Positions 53,535 through 62,387 of a DNA stretch of 64,000 bases are shown in pieces; the stretch's first letter is position 1, and each line of letters begins with the position of its first letter. The DNA comes from SXOA01 sp051004015 (GTDB lineage: Bacteria; Planctomycetota; Planctomycetia; Pirellulales; Pirellulaceae). The stretch lies in contig JBPCKT010000109.1 of NCBI GenBank assembly GCA_051004015.1, positions 1-64,000 on the forward strand, in the 5' to 3' direction. The position numbers and the translations under genes are program-made. The notes beneath the pieces were generated by a model. The model was not told the DNA's origin, made no database searches, and saw only the letters and a program-made list of their open reading frames with translations.

Positions 53535-53561
53535 GAGCCGATTGTATCGCCCAATGGCGTT

Positions 53562-54899
53562 CTAAGACTTGGAATACGGATTGACCTGTAACTTCTTGAG
53601 CAGCTCGCCGCGAAGGCGTTCGATGACCGACTTTTTGTCGGTCTGGGAAAGGATGCGCTGCACCACGGCTTTGGGGCTTTCGGTTCCCCAGGATGCACCA
53701 TGCTCGAAATAATAGCGGGCCGCCTCGCCGACGATGTACGAGCCATAACCCGCGGCTGCGCCTTGCGGCAGGGCGGTGATGAGCGTCGATTTGCCGACCG
53801 TGAAGGCCTTGAGGGCGCTGACCGCGACGGTGCTGACCACAACGCCCACGGTCATCCAGCCGGCTGCCGTGGCAATACTGACGGCCAGCTTGCGGGCCTG
53901 CGCCCATTTCATTTCGAGCCCGTAGACGGCCGCCAGAGTTAAGATCATTGCCGCATCGATGGCAATTCCGCCGAAGATGTCCGCAAAGGCAAAGGGGTTC
54001 AGGCCGACCGCGACGGCTTTGGTCGAAGCATAGCCCCACACTACTTGCATCGCCCGCCGCTCGCGGAGCTGTATCCGTAGGGACGCAATCCGATCGCTTT
54101 TATCAGCGGCATAGAGCGCCGCATTGAGAGCGATGAGTGCCAACCCCTCTTTGTCGAGCATTTCCAGGATTGCGGCTTTCAAGTCCGCGGTATCCGGCGG
54201 CGGCTTTTTCCACTCGCTCCGCTCTTTGCCATTGGCGGCTTGAATGACGTACTCTCGCTCGCGGGGATCCGCGGCCGAAGTCACTACTTGCTCGGCCGGC
54301 ACAAGATCCCGCAGCCGCTCGTTGCAAAGAACCTCCAGGAGGCGGGCCCGCTGCTCGCGGCTGTAGAGGTCGATCTTGTTGAGCACGACAATGATCGGCT
54401 TGTGGAAGGCGGCGAGCTCCACCAGGTTGGCGTGTTCCGTGTCGTTCAGATCGGAATCGGTGCAGAATAGAATCAGGTCCGACCGCTCCGCTGCTTCTCG
54501 GGCCATCTGCCCGCGGGCCGCGCCCCCGACCTCGTTGATCCCCGGCGTATCCACCAGCACCACCTGGCTATCCCCGAGCCCCGGCAGCCGATAACCGGTC
54601 CCCTGCCAATTGACGTGCCAGACCTCCTTGGTCCAGCCTCCTTGCACATCGACCGCCGCCACCGCTTCACCGACCAGGGCATTGATGAGAGCACTCTTGC
54701 CGGTGCTGATCTCGCCGAAGACGACAATCTCCACCCGGCCGCTTTGCAGCTTGTCATGCATGTCCCGCAAACCGGCCAGCTCGCTGCGCAGCTTCTCCTT
54801 CTCCGCCGGCGTGCAGCGGCGATACTTGTCGAGCGTCTGCTCGACGGCGGCTAGTGCCTGGCGATAGTGGTCGTCTGGTTGGGTCATGGTTGGAAGCAT
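53562..54899 (-). CDS. Era-like GTPase with DUF697-type membrane domain
   Basis: A 445-residue protein. After a coiled-coil-like start (about 1-50), a GTPase domain has G1 GEISTGKSALINAL, G3 LVDTPGINE and G4 VVLNKIDLYS. The C-terminal part (about 290-400) has hydrophobic segments (FADIFGGIAIDAAMILTLAA, GWMTVGVVVSTVAVSALKAF) like DUF697. An in-frame ATG at 54887 is an alternative start. It may act at the membrane; role unknown. It lies between proB and the KaiC-like gene. Confidence 0.85.
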   Translation of the reverse strand: MLPTMTQPDDHYRQALAAVEQTLDKYRRCTPAEKEKLRSELAGLRDMHDKLQSGRVEIVVFGEISTGKSALINALVGEAVAAVDVQGGWTKEVWHVNWQGTGYRLPGLGDSQVVLVDTPGINEVGGAARGQMAREAAERSDLILFCTDSDLNDTEHANLVELAAFHKPIIVVLNKIDLYSREQRARLLEVLCNERLRDLVPAEQVVTSAADPREREYVIQAANGKERSEWKKPPPDTADLKAAILEMLDKEGLALIALNAALYAADKSDRIASLRIQLRERRAMQVVWGYASTKAVAVGLNPFAFADIFGGIAIDAAMILTLAAVYGLEMKWAQARKLAVSIATAAGWMTVGVVVSTVAVSALKAFTVGKSTLITALPQGAAAGYGSYIVGEAARYYFEHGASWGTESPKAVVQRILSQTDKKSVIERLRGELLKKLQVNPYSKS

Positions 54900-54928
54900 T
54901 TCGCTGCCGGTGCATCAGTCTTGTGCCG

Positions 54929-55798
54929 CTATTGCACTCGCACTCCGCTATTGTCAATGGTGTAAGGCACAATCCGCTCGTCGCACGCGCTGCCGCGGTG
55001 CTTGGCGACGTACAAAGCACGAGTCAATCGGTCGCCGCTCCGGACTTTCCCCATGAAGATGATCGTGTTCGCGTTCGAGAGCACATCCCCCTCGTCCAGC
55101 CGGCGGCTGATGAGGTCGTCGAGCATCGTCTCGTGCGAAGTGTAGAGGAGCAGACAGCCGATGCGGGCGGGGTCGTAGACGTGGCGGGCGATTTCTTCGG
55201 CGTTCCGCAGATAGGCTTCGCGGAACAAGTCGCGGGCGACCCACTCCGGATCCTTTCGCAGAATCTGATGGTAAAGGTACTCGAACAGATTGAACTGAAT
55301 CGATTCCCCCGGCCGGTCGGTCGGCTCAATGCCGTCGATCACCACCCGCTCGCAGCCGCGGACGAAGTTGCCATAGAGAAACCCAATCGCCGCCCGCAGC
55401 CGGGCGTTGAGCTGCGCCTGCCAGGCGTGCCAGTCGTCCCAGTCCAGGTCCCGCTTCGTCACCCGGCGGCCGGCGTAATCGAAGATGTGCAGATACTCCC
55501 CCGGCTCGCTGGCGAAGAAGCTATCAAGCGGCACCTGCTTGTCGGCATCGGCGACTGTGAGGTTCCAGTCGAAGATTCGGCGGGCGTATTCCGCATGGCT
55601 CTGCGAATCGCCGCGGCTGCTCATGTCGAAGATGACGCCGGGCCGACTTGATTCTTCCATTCCTGCGCGGGCAAACTGCACGCCGAGCTGCGTCTTGCCA
55701 ATGCCCGTCGCACCAACGACAGCCGTCAGCGTGCCGGGAATCAGCCCGCCGCCGAGCAGCTCGTCGAGACCGGATATTCCTGTTTTCATCCTTTCCAT
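54929..55798 (-). CDS. KaiC/RAD55-like RecA-superfamily ATPase
   Basis: A 289-residue single-domain ATPase. GISGLDELLGGGLIPGTLT leads to Walker A GATGIGKTQLG; the Walker B strand reads RVVIDGIEPTDRPGE. KaiC-family ATPases often act as circadian or signal-coupled modules, but no kaiA or kaiB gene is seen. The frame is open to 55891 through a repeat element, so ATG 55798 (or 55789) is taken as start. Confidence 0.85.
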   Translation of the reverse strand: MERMKTGISGLDELLGGGLIPGTLTAVVGATGIGKTQLGVQFARAGMEESSRPGVIFDMSSRGDSQSHAEYARRIFDWNLTVADADKQVPLDSFFASEPGEYLHIFDYAGRRVTKRDLDWDDWHAWQAQLNARLRAAIGFLYGNFVRGCERVVIDGIEPTDRPGESIQFNLFEYLYHQILRKDPEWVARDLFREAYLRNAEEIARHVYDPARIGCLLLYTSHETMLDDLISRRLDEGDVLSNANTIIFMGKVRSGDRLTRALYVAKHRGSACDERIVPYTIDNSGVRVQ

Positions 55799-55822
55799 GT
55801 TCGGTCGCCCATCAGTTAGTAC

Positions 55823-55904
55823 CAGCAGACCGCCTAAAGGCGGGACTCCAACGCCTGCTGGAGTTCCGTCTTTAGGCGGCTGTCCGCTCACGGAGTGAGC
55901 GGAC
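55823..55904. repeat. Two adjacent palindromes between gltX and the ATPase gene
   Basis: The first (55823-55883) pairs CCGCCTAAAGGCGGGACTCC with TGGAGTTCCGTCTTTAGGCG. The second (55882-55904) is the perfect GTCCGCTCAC-GGA-GTGAGCGGAC hairpin, ending at the gltX stop codon. They may end gltX transcription or be dispersed repeats. No poly-U tract follows. Confidence 0.7.
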
Positions 55905-57469
55905 TACTTTGCCAGCGCCCTATCCATCCTCTTCAAACACGCCTCTTTCCCAAGCAACGCCAGACAGTCATACACCCCCGGCCCCACGCTCTTGCCGGTG
56001 ACGGCCACGCGGAGTGTATGCACGATGTCGCCAATCTTGATGTGCTCGGCCTCGATGAATTTCTTCATCGCCTCCTCCAGCGGGCCGACCTCGAATTCCT
56101 GCACGCCAGCCAGCACCGCGCGAAACTTTTCCAGCAGGTCCTTGGACTGCGGCGGAGCGACTCGTTTGGCGAAGTCCTGCTCGTCGTAGACGAAATCCTC
56201 GTCCTTCACGAAGAAGAAGTCCGAGTAGTTCAAAATGTCCCCCATCACCTTCAGCCGGTCGCCGGCGGCTTCCACGATGCGGGTGAGCTTGGGGCCGACA
56301 TCGCAGGGGACGGGAGTCGGCAATAGCTTGGCGGCTTGCAAGAATGGAATCATTGCCGCCACCTTCTTTTTCACGTCCAGCTTCTGCATGTGCCGGTCCT
56401 GAAAACTCCACAGCTTCTTGGGGTCGAAGCTGGCGGGGGCCTTGGTGACGCGGGCGAGCGTGAAGTGGCGGATCATCTCCTCCACGGTCAGGTCCTCGGT
56501 CTTGTCGTCGAGCGACCAGCCGAGCAGCATCAGGTAATTCAGGATGGCACTCGGCAGATACCCCACCTCGCGGTAGAAATCGACGATGACCGGGTTGAAC
56601 GTGTCCGCGGTCAGCTCTTCCCCCTTCCCCAGGCGGGAGACGATCTCCACGCCACTGTCGTAGAGCCGTTTGAACTCCGGGTTCTTCAGGTACTGGGCGA
56701 TTTTTCGCTTGCTCAGCTTGTTGTGGCTGCCGGGCTCGGCGACGAATGGCAGATGGGCGTATTCCGGCAGCGGATAGCCAAGCCCTTGCAGGATGAAAAT
56801 CTGACGCGGCGTGTTGGAAAGATGCTCCTCCGCCCGGATGACGTGGCTGATTTTGAAATCGAAATCGTCCACCACGCTCGCGAGGTGATAGAGGCAGGTC
56901 CCATCAGCCCGCTGGATGACATGGTCCTGCTCGCGGGCCCACTCAAAGACGCACTCGCCCCGAACGTGGTCCTGAAATTTGCATTGCCCCTCCCGCGGAA
57001 TCTTGAGCCGCACCACTCCCTGCCGCCCCTCGGCCGCGAACTTCGCGGCCTGCTCGTCAGTCTCCGCCATCCACTTGCGGCTGTAGAGGAAGGCCTTCTT
57101 TTCCTTCTCCGCCTGCTCCCGCTCGGTCTTCAGTTCCTCCGGCGTGGCGAAATCGCGATACGCCAGTCCCTTCTCCAGCAGCACCTTCACCGCCGCCTGA
57201 TACTGCGAGAGCCGCTGCGACTGGTAATACGGCCCATACGGCCCACCGACCTCCGGCCCTTCATCCCAATCAATCCCCAGCCAGCGAAATCCCTCCAAAA
57301 TCGGCTGCAGCGCCTCCTGCACGTTTCGCCCCGCGTCTGTATCGTCAATCCGCAGCAGAAACTGCCCCCCATGCTGCCGGGCAAACAGCCAGTTGAACAG
57401 CGCCGTGCGAACGCCGCCGATATGCAGGAAACCAGTCGGGCTGGGAGCGAAACGAGTGCGGACGGACAT
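55904..57469 (-). CDS. gltX: Glutamyl-tRNA synthetase
   Basis: A 521-residue class I synthetase that charges tRNA-Glu. The HIGH-type site is PTGFLHIGG at the N-terminus and the KMSKS-type site is HNKLSKRK near residue 255. IDDTDAGRNVQEA, YYQSQRLSQY and VIRAEEHLSNTPRQI are clear family marks. The length is in the usual range (about 470-520). Start ATG 57469. Confidence 0.96.
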   Translation of the reverse strand: MSVRTRFAPSPTGFLHIGGVRTALFNWLFARQHGGQFLLRIDDTDAGRNVQEALQPILEGFRWLGIDWDEGPEVGGPYGPYYQSQRLSQYQAAVKVLLEKGLAYRDFATPEELKTEREQAEKEKKAFLYSRKWMAETDEQAAKFAAEGRQGVVRLKIPREGQCKFQDHVRGECVFEWAREQDHVIQRADGTCLYHLASVVDDFDFKISHVIRAEEHLSNTPRQIFILQGLGYPLPEYAHLPFVAEPGSHNKLSKRKIAQYLKNPEFKRLYDSGVEIVSRLGKGEELTADTFNPVIVDFYREVGYLPSAILNYLMLLGWSLDDKTEDLTVEEMIRHFTLARVTKAPASFDPKKLWSFQDRHMQKLDVKKKVAAMIPFLQAAKLLPTPVPCDVGPKLTRIVEAAGDRLKVMGDILNYSDFFFVKDEDFVYDEQDFAKRVAPPQSKDLLEKFRAVLAGVQEFEVGPLEEAMKKFIEAEHIKIGDIVHTLRVAVTGKSVGPGVYDCLALLGKEACLKRMDRALAK

Positions 57470-58397
57470 GGAGGGGACGATTGGGGATTTGGGACTCGTG
57501 GATTTGGGAATTGGACACCTAGTTGGGGCGCCGAGTTCAGTTCAAATTAGACCGGCGTGCAATGAAGTGGGCTAGGGCGGGAATTATTCCCTTAAGGATC
57601 CTGCCGTCGTTGATCCTCCGCAAAAAGTTATAAGCGGTTGACAAAGGGCGGTTATTCACTTTTCTGACCTCTATTTTTGAGCGTTCGGGCCTGTACTCAA
57701 CTCGCCTAACCACTTGTCCCATCGTCACTTTCGTTTTCTCCGACGCTGAATTTCTTGATTCACTTGCCTCGAAGTTCATTCACCTCATTCGCACCCTAAC
57801 TGGGGGGTGGCTCGTCACTTTTATAAGCTATTTTTCATGACACTTTGCACAACAGGTGATCTTCTTAGTGTCAATTTATCCTCCATTAACCGTTAGTTGT
57901 CCATCAACGGCCCATCACCTTGTCCCGCGCGCAGCGCCGCCGCCGGATGACATAGTATACACTTGAACCGTTGTCTTGGGAAGCCCTCAGCGGAAGTTTT
58001 TTCAAGATTTTTTGGCCCTCCCCAAACGTGCCTAAGTACGACCTATTTCAGCCGCGGCAGCGGCGACCAGAAACCAGCCCACGGCGCGAGCCGTGGGTGA
58101 ACAGAAAATGCGAGCCCAAAACCCCGGAAGGGGTGAAAGAACGTGTGGAGTCTTCGCGAGAGCGACTGCTCCATCACCCCTGCCGGGGTTCCGACTTGTC
58201 ATACAACGTTTCCCCACGGCTTGCGCCGTGGGCTGAAATCTATCGCCGCTGCCGCGGCTGAAAAAGCGGCTTTGGCTGCGGTGCCGCATCCTTTGCCGCC
58301 GATTTGGCGGAGGCTGAGATTCCAGAAAACAGGCCCTCCCCGTTACAATGCCCTCCTATTGATACAGACTGCGAAGTCTTGTGGAGACAATAAGACT
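57470..58397. other. AT-richer intergenic region with a large palindromic element
   Basis: About 930 bp upstream of gltX and before the small rightward genes. The left half (57540-57960) is AT-rich, with TGATTCAC at 57756-57763 and a possible promoter-like TTGACA at about 57637. The right half holds the inverted-repeat element at 58046-58263. Open frames here (57537-57779 minus, 57971-58261 plus) follow repeat or low-complexity DNA and are not accepted. Confidence 0.5.
58046..58263. repeat. MITE-like element with 21-bp inverted ends
   Basis: The 21-bp ends (58046-58066 and 58243-58263, core CAGCCGCGGCAGCGGCGA) are perfect reverse complements. Inside are hairpins CCCACGGC-GCGA-GCCGTGGG and CCCACGGC-TTGC-GCCGTGGG and a paired ACCCCGG...CCGGGGT-like set. 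At 218 bp with no gene, it looks like a non-autonomous mobile or folding element. Confidence 0.75.
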
Positions 58398-58604
58398 GTG
58401 GAACCAAACTTACACGAACCGCCTGAACAGTTCTCGATGGTCATCGAGTGCGTCAGCTCTTACCACTGTAGTGAGCAGTCCGATGGAAGCCTCGACATCG
58501 TCATTCGTGTCCCGCGACGGTTTGCGGACCTTTGGCTCGTAAAGCTGTCAGATTTGAGAGCGACGGAAGAAGAGATCAGGGAATATGAACCCCCGACGAA
58601 ATAG
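58398..58604 (+). CDS. Small hypothetical protein
   Basis: A possible 68-residue protein with a GTG start and GGAG about 12 nt upstream (MEPNLHEPPEQFSMVIECVS). It has VIRVPRRFADLWLVKLSDL and ends in EYEPPTK. No family is recognised. Its end overlaps the next small gene by 20 bp. The frame is open upstream through the repeat element. Confidence 0.45.
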   Translation: MEPNLHEPPEQFSMVIECVSSYHCSEQSDGSLDIVIRVPRRFADLWLVKLSDLRATEEEIREYEPPTK

Positions 58605-58785
58605 CACGATGAAATTCTCCATCCGCGACCTGCTGCTCGTGACGGTGATTGTGGTCCTGGCCGCGGGGTGGTGGGTGGATAGAAGCAGGCTGGCAAGCGA
58701 GTTGAAGAGACTGACTAAGAAACCGAGCCTAATCGACGAAATCAATCGCTCCTTCGAAGAAGAAGAGAAAAAAGGACTGCCGTAG
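58585..58785 (+). CDS. Small single-pass membrane protein (planctomycete type)
   Basis: A 66-residue protein with one membrane segment, FSIRDLLLVTVIVVLAAGWW, near residues 11-30. This is a pattern repeated in many planctomycete small proteins. The tail is charged, with a Glu-rich end (FEEEEKKGLP). ATG 58585 has AGGGA 5 nt upstream; ATG 58609 (MKFSIRDLL) is the alternative. Function is unknown. Confidence 0.6.
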   Translation: MNPRRNSTMKFSIRDLLLVTVIVVLAAGWWVDRSRLASELKRLTKKPSLIDEINRSFEEEEKKGLP

Positions 58786-58825
58786 TCAGAGGAATCGACC
58801 GGGTACTTTTTGGTTGAGGTTGGCA

Positions 58826-59830
58826 CTACTTCACCCGTATCCGCGGATCCAACCAGACAAACAGCAGATCCACCAGAAAATTGATGCTGACGAACATGGT
58901 GGCGATGACGATGGCGGCCCCTTGGACGGCGGGGTAGTCGGTGTCGCCGACGACCGCGTTCTTTACGTACAGGCCGAGGCCGGGCCAGTCGAAGACCGTT
59001 TCGGTCAGGACGGCTCCGGAGAGGAGCAGGCCGATTTGCAGGCCGACGATGTTGCTGATGGGGACTGCGGCGTTGGGAAGGGCGTGGCGGAGGACGACCC
59101 GGAGCAGGCTGCTTCCTTTGGCCCGGGCGGTGCGGATGTAATCCGCCGAAAGGACTTCCAACATGCTGCCGCGAGTAATGCGGGCGATGATGGCCATGGG
59201 GATGGTGCTGAGGGCGGCGGCGGGGAGGGCCAGATGATGCAGCACCGCGGGGAGCAGATCGAGCCGGCCGCGGAGCAGGGTGTCGAGCGTGTACAGGCCG
59301 GTGAGGGACTCAAAGGCGGCTTCGGTGGAAGGGAGCCGCCCGCTGACGGGGAACCAGGGGAGCAGGGCACGCAGGCCGATGGCGAGGAAGAAGACCGGAA
59401 CGCTGACGCCGAGCAGCGAGCCGAATGTGCAGAGCCGGTCGGGCCAGCGATTCTTCCAGACGGCAGCAGCGGTTCCCGCCGCCATGCCAAAGGGGATGGC
59501 GAGGGCGAGGGCGGCGAACGTCAATTCGATAGTGGCTGGGACTTTCTCGAGGAGTTCGCCGGCCACGCTTCTCGTCGGCCGGGCGATGGATTCGCCAAAA
59601 TCTCCATAGCGAAGAATCCGCCAATAGAACATTCCGAGCTGTTCATAGATGGGTCGGTCCCAGCCGTACTGTTTTTCCAGCCACTCCATCTGTTTCTGGT
59701 CAGCATGTTGGCCGAAGCGGGCCAGGAGTGGATTCCCTGGCAGGGCCCGCATGGCCAGAAAGACGAGAGTGACGGCGACAAAGATGGTCGCCAGCGCGTG
59801 GCCCAAGCGGCGGAGCAGATAGGAGGTCAC
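58826..59830 (-). CDS. ABC transporter permease, DppB/OppB type
   Basis: A 334-residue inner-membrane permease starting with GTG at 59830. That GTG overlaps the stop of the upstream binding-protein gene (GTGA), so the two are coupled. Six membrane segments are visible from LRRLGHALATIFVAVTLVF onward. The EAA-type loop with YIRTARAKGSSLLRVVLRHA is the classic DppB mark. The cognate DppC permease and ATPases are not in the window. Confidence 0.88.
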   Translation of the reverse strand: MTSYLLRRLGHALATIFVAVTLVFLAMRALPGNPLLARFGQHADQKQMEWLEKQYGWDRPIYEQLGMFYWRILRYGDFGESIARPTRSVAGELLEKVPATIELTFAALALAIPFGMAAGTAAAVWKNRWPDRLCTFGSLLGVSVPVFFLAIGLRALLPWFPVSGRLPSTEAAFESLTGLYTLDTLLRGRLDLLPAVLHHLALPAAALSTIPMAIIARITRGSMLEVLSADYIRTARAKGSSLLRVVLRHALPNAAVPISNIVGLQIGLLLSGAVLTETVFDWPGLGLYVKNAVVGDTDYPAVQGAAIVIATMFVSINFLVDLLFVWLDPRIRVK

Positions 59831-61572
59831 TTCGCCGCCTCGAAATGGGCATTGCGAAAGCGGACCAGGGCCGTTGTATGAAGCTGAAAGCCGGCCAGGC
59901 CGCGAACGTGGGCCGTGCGGATTTGCGTATGGGCCAGCGGCACGACGGGGACTTCTTGCAGGATGAGACGTTGGGCGTCGCTGTAAATCTTCAGCCGTTT
60001 CTCCTTGTCCATCTCCTTTTGTCCGGCGATGAGCAGCTCGTGCAGCTTGTCGCTGCGGAAGCGGCTGAGGTTGTTGCCGGCGTCCGAGATGTTGTCCTGA
60101 TCGCACAGAGAATAGAGGAAGTTATCCGGGTCGTTGTTGTCGCTGTTCCAGCCGGCCAGGCCGAGCTGGTGCTCGCCGGCCATCAGTGCCCGGAAATGCT
60201 CGCTGACATCGCGGCCACGGATGCTGAGTTCGATGCCAATGGCCGCGAGCGAGTCCTTAAGAAACTTGGCCATCGGCAGCGGTTGTTGCAGGTAAGTGCG
60301 GGCCTGGTTCATCACCGAGAGCTCCAGCTTGATGGGAAGCTTCAGCCCGTCTTCCTTTGCGGCCTCTTGCATGAGCTCTTTCGCTCTCGCCAAATCAAAC
60401 GGGCGGTCTTTCAGCGTTTTATCATGCCCCCACATCGTTGGCGGAACCATGCTGACGCCCACCTGGGCATTGCCGCCGTATCCAATTTGCAGCAGCGTTT
60501 TCTTGTCGATTGCCAGTGCGATTGCTTCGCGGACTTTGTGATTGCCAAGCGGCGACTTCTCGACGTTCATGGTGAGGTACGCGACGTTCATGGCCTCGTG
60601 GCTCTGCACAACCAATTTTTCATTCTTGGCGAGCACGTCAAGCTCGGCGGGGGAGAGTCCTTCGGCAATGTGGATTTCGCCGCGCTCCAATCGCTGCATG
60701 CGGGTGGCATTTTCCTGCACGGGGACGATGATGAGCGTTTTGATTTTCGCCGGGCCGCGCCAGTGCTCGTCAAATCGCTCCAATACGAGTTGCTGCCCCC
60801 GGTTCCACTTGACGAACTTGAACGGCCCAGTGCCGACGGGATGTTCCGCAAAGTTGCGGCCATGCTCGTCGAGACCCATCGGACTGGCAATGCTGGCAGG
60901 GAACATGGCCAGGTTGTTCAGAAAAATCGCGCTGGGATGCGAGAGCTTGAAGATAACGGTCAAGTCATCTGGAGTCTCTATCGCCTGAATCATGCTGTAG
61001 GCGGATTGGTAGGGACGCACCGCGTCGTAGACATGGGGATGGGCGAGCAGGCCGGTTTTTTTTGGCTGCGAAGAAGCATCGCTCTTTGGAGGTTTTTTGC
61101 CCGGGGGCTTGTCGCCTGCCGGCACTGAGGACTCCGCAAACTCCAGCGGCACCAGCAGGCGGTCAAACGTCAGCTTCACAGCCGCGGCATTGCACAGGCT
61201 GCCGTCGTGGAAGAGGACACCTGGACGGAGCTTGAAGATCCAGGTGAGGCCGTCGTCAGAAGTCTGCCAAGACTCGGCAAGGGACGGGACGAGGTCCGTG
61301 GTGGTCTCGTCGTAGGCGACGAGCGTGTCGAAGACGTTGGTGATGACGTGGACCGCTTCCGCGATATCGGTGTTTGTAGGGTCCAGCGTCTTGGGGTCGT
61401 CTGACTGCGCATAAATCAGCACGTCCTGGCGGCTGTCACTTCCACTGCCGCCACATCCAGCCGCGGCTAGAAGCGATGCGGCAAAAAGAGACAGGCAGGC
61501 GATTTTGCACAATGACGAAACCCGAATGACGAATGACGAATGAAACGCAATTATCAATTCGCCATTCGTCAT
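59827..61572 (-). CDS. Peptide-type ABC transporter substrate-binding lipoprotein
   Basis: A 581-residue SBP_bac_5-family protein. A lipobox LLAAAGC puts the acylated Cys near residue 40. The mature part begins with DVLIYAQSDDPKTLDPT, typical of DppA/OppA-like proteins. Later parts include NHKVREAIALAIDKKTLLQI and AGWNSDNNDPDNFLY. It should capture oligopeptides or similar solutes for the coupled permease. The first 20 codons lie in an inverted-repeat element, so the true start is uncertain (ATG 61572 or a TTG at 61512). Confidence 0.88.
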   Translation of the reverse strand: MTNGELIIAFHSSFVIRVSSLCKIACLSLFAASLLAAAGCGGSGSDSRQDVLIYAQSDDPKTLDPTNTDIAEAVHVITNVFDTLVAYDETTTDLVPSLAESWQTSDDGLTWIFKLRPGVLFHDGSLCNAAAVKLTFDRLLVPLEFAESSVPAGDKPPGKKPPKSDASSQPKKTGLLAHPHVYDAVRPYQSAYSMIQAIETPDDLTVIFKLSHPSAIFLNNLAMFPASIASPMGLDEHGRNFAEHPVGTGPFKFVKWNRGQQLVLERFDEHWRGPAKIKTLIIVPVQENATRMQRLERGEIHIAEGLSPAELDVLAKNEKLVVQSHEAMNVAYLTMNVEKSPLGNHKVREAIALAIDKKTLLQIGYGGNAQVGVSMVPPTMWGHDKTLKDRPFDLARAKELMQEAAKEDGLKLPIKLELSVMNQARTYLQQPLPMAKFLKDSLAAIGIELSIRGRDVSEHFRALMAGEHQLGLAGWNSDNNDPDNFLYSLCDQDNISDAGNNLSRFRSDKLHELLIAGQKEMDKEKRLKIYSDAQRLILQEVPVVPLAHTQIRTAHVRGLAGFQLHTTALVRFRNAHFEAAK

Positions 61573-61588
61573 TCGAATTTCGTCATTC
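61511..61588. repeat. Inverted-repeat element overlapping the binding-protein start
   Basis: AATGACGAAACCCGAATGAC on the left and CATTCGTCATTCGAATTTCG on the right are inverted copies around a short spacer. The family is the same as at 35313-35422. Here it contains the ATG at 61572 and the first codons of the lipoprotein. Confidence 0.7.
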
Positions 61589-61599
61589 CGCCGCTCCAG

Positions 61600-61878
61600 C
61601 TACTTCCCAGCCAGCGGCTCTTTTTTCTCAGTGATCACCGGGCACTGCAGGGACATCTCGGCGTTGAGCTCGATGAAGGGCTTCTGGTCCTCGGGTATGT
61701 TGTCCTGGTGGAAGATGGCTTCCACGGGGCATTCCGGGACGCAGGCTTCGCAGTCGATGCATTCATCCGGGTGGATGTACAGCATCTGCTCCCCTTCGTA
61801 GAAGCACTCCACCGGGCAAACCACCACGCAATCGGTGTATTTGCAGCCGAAGCAAGCCTGAACGACAATATGAGCCAT
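61600..61878 (-). CDS. 7Fe-type ferredoxin (FdxA-like)
   Basis: A 92-residue ferredoxin. CFGCKYTDCVVVCPVECF and CIDCEACVPECPVEAIF give the cysteine sets for one [3Fe-4S] and one [4Fe-4S] cluster. The extra C-terminal tail (IPEDQKPFIELNAEMS) is typical of FdxA. It would donate electrons to diverse enzymes. The gene lies 27 bp left of the binding-protein start and reads leftward with a gap of about 510 bp on its upstream side. Confidence 0.93.
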   Translation of the reverse strand: MAHIVVQACFGCKYTDCVVVCPVECFYEGEQMLYIHPDECIDCEACVPECPVEAIFHQDNIPEDQKPFIELNAEMSLQCPVITEKKEPLAGK

Positions 61879-62387
61879 GGAACTAATTCTCCGTTAGCGA
61901 CAGGCGCGTGTAGCAAAGTAGTTTAACGAATCGGCTGCGGAGGTGGGAAACCGTGAGGCCGCAGCGGTGCTAAATCCTTAAGGTCGGCAATCTGCCGGTT
62001 GGGAAAAAATAGACGATTACGCGAAGTTGCGGATTCTCTGCGTAAAATTCAAAAAGGCACTTCCAATCGAGGGCACCAAGTGCTTACCCTGAAACGACTT
62101 CCGGCCCGCGAGCGGAATTTTGGAATCGTAATAGTCGGCGGAAAGACTGTCAAGCGGCCACTCCGCCCGCGAACACGCTAGCCGGCAAATGCGTTATTAA
62201 GCTTGCCCCAAAAGTTTCCCCTACGTAAAATGTTGCAAGTTAGGCACTTTGGGCGAGAAGTGGCATACGAGGAGGTCGAATAAGGGAGTGTGACGCGGCT
62301 CAGGGAACGTGATTTGCCTATGCAGGCAGACGCCGAGACTCGCGGAAAGACAATCGTCCTCGGGCCGACGGAACAAGAGGTGTTATC
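61879..62387. other. Intergenic region with two short stem-loops
   Basis: About 510 bp between the ferredoxin start and the first sigma factor gene. GCTGCGG (61934-61940) pairs with CCGCAGC (61959-61965), and CGGCA-ATC-TGCCG lies near 61985-61998. No gene is supported; a 60-codon frame at 61999-62181 needs a TTG start and has no protein-like features. The region could hold a leader or small RNA; I see no known riboswitch. Confidence 0.4.

Noticed and set aside
55799..55891. N-terminal extension of the KaiC-like ATPase
   Set aside because: Coded by a palindromic repeat; family similarity begins at the GISGLDELLGGG motif after ATG 55798/55789.
57537..57779. 80-codon minus-strand frame
   Set aside because: Lies in AT-rich DNA upstream of gltX without a ribosome site or recognisable motif.
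61999..62181. 60-codon frame
   Set aside because: Needs a TTG start, no ribosome site, and reads through structured intergenic DNA.
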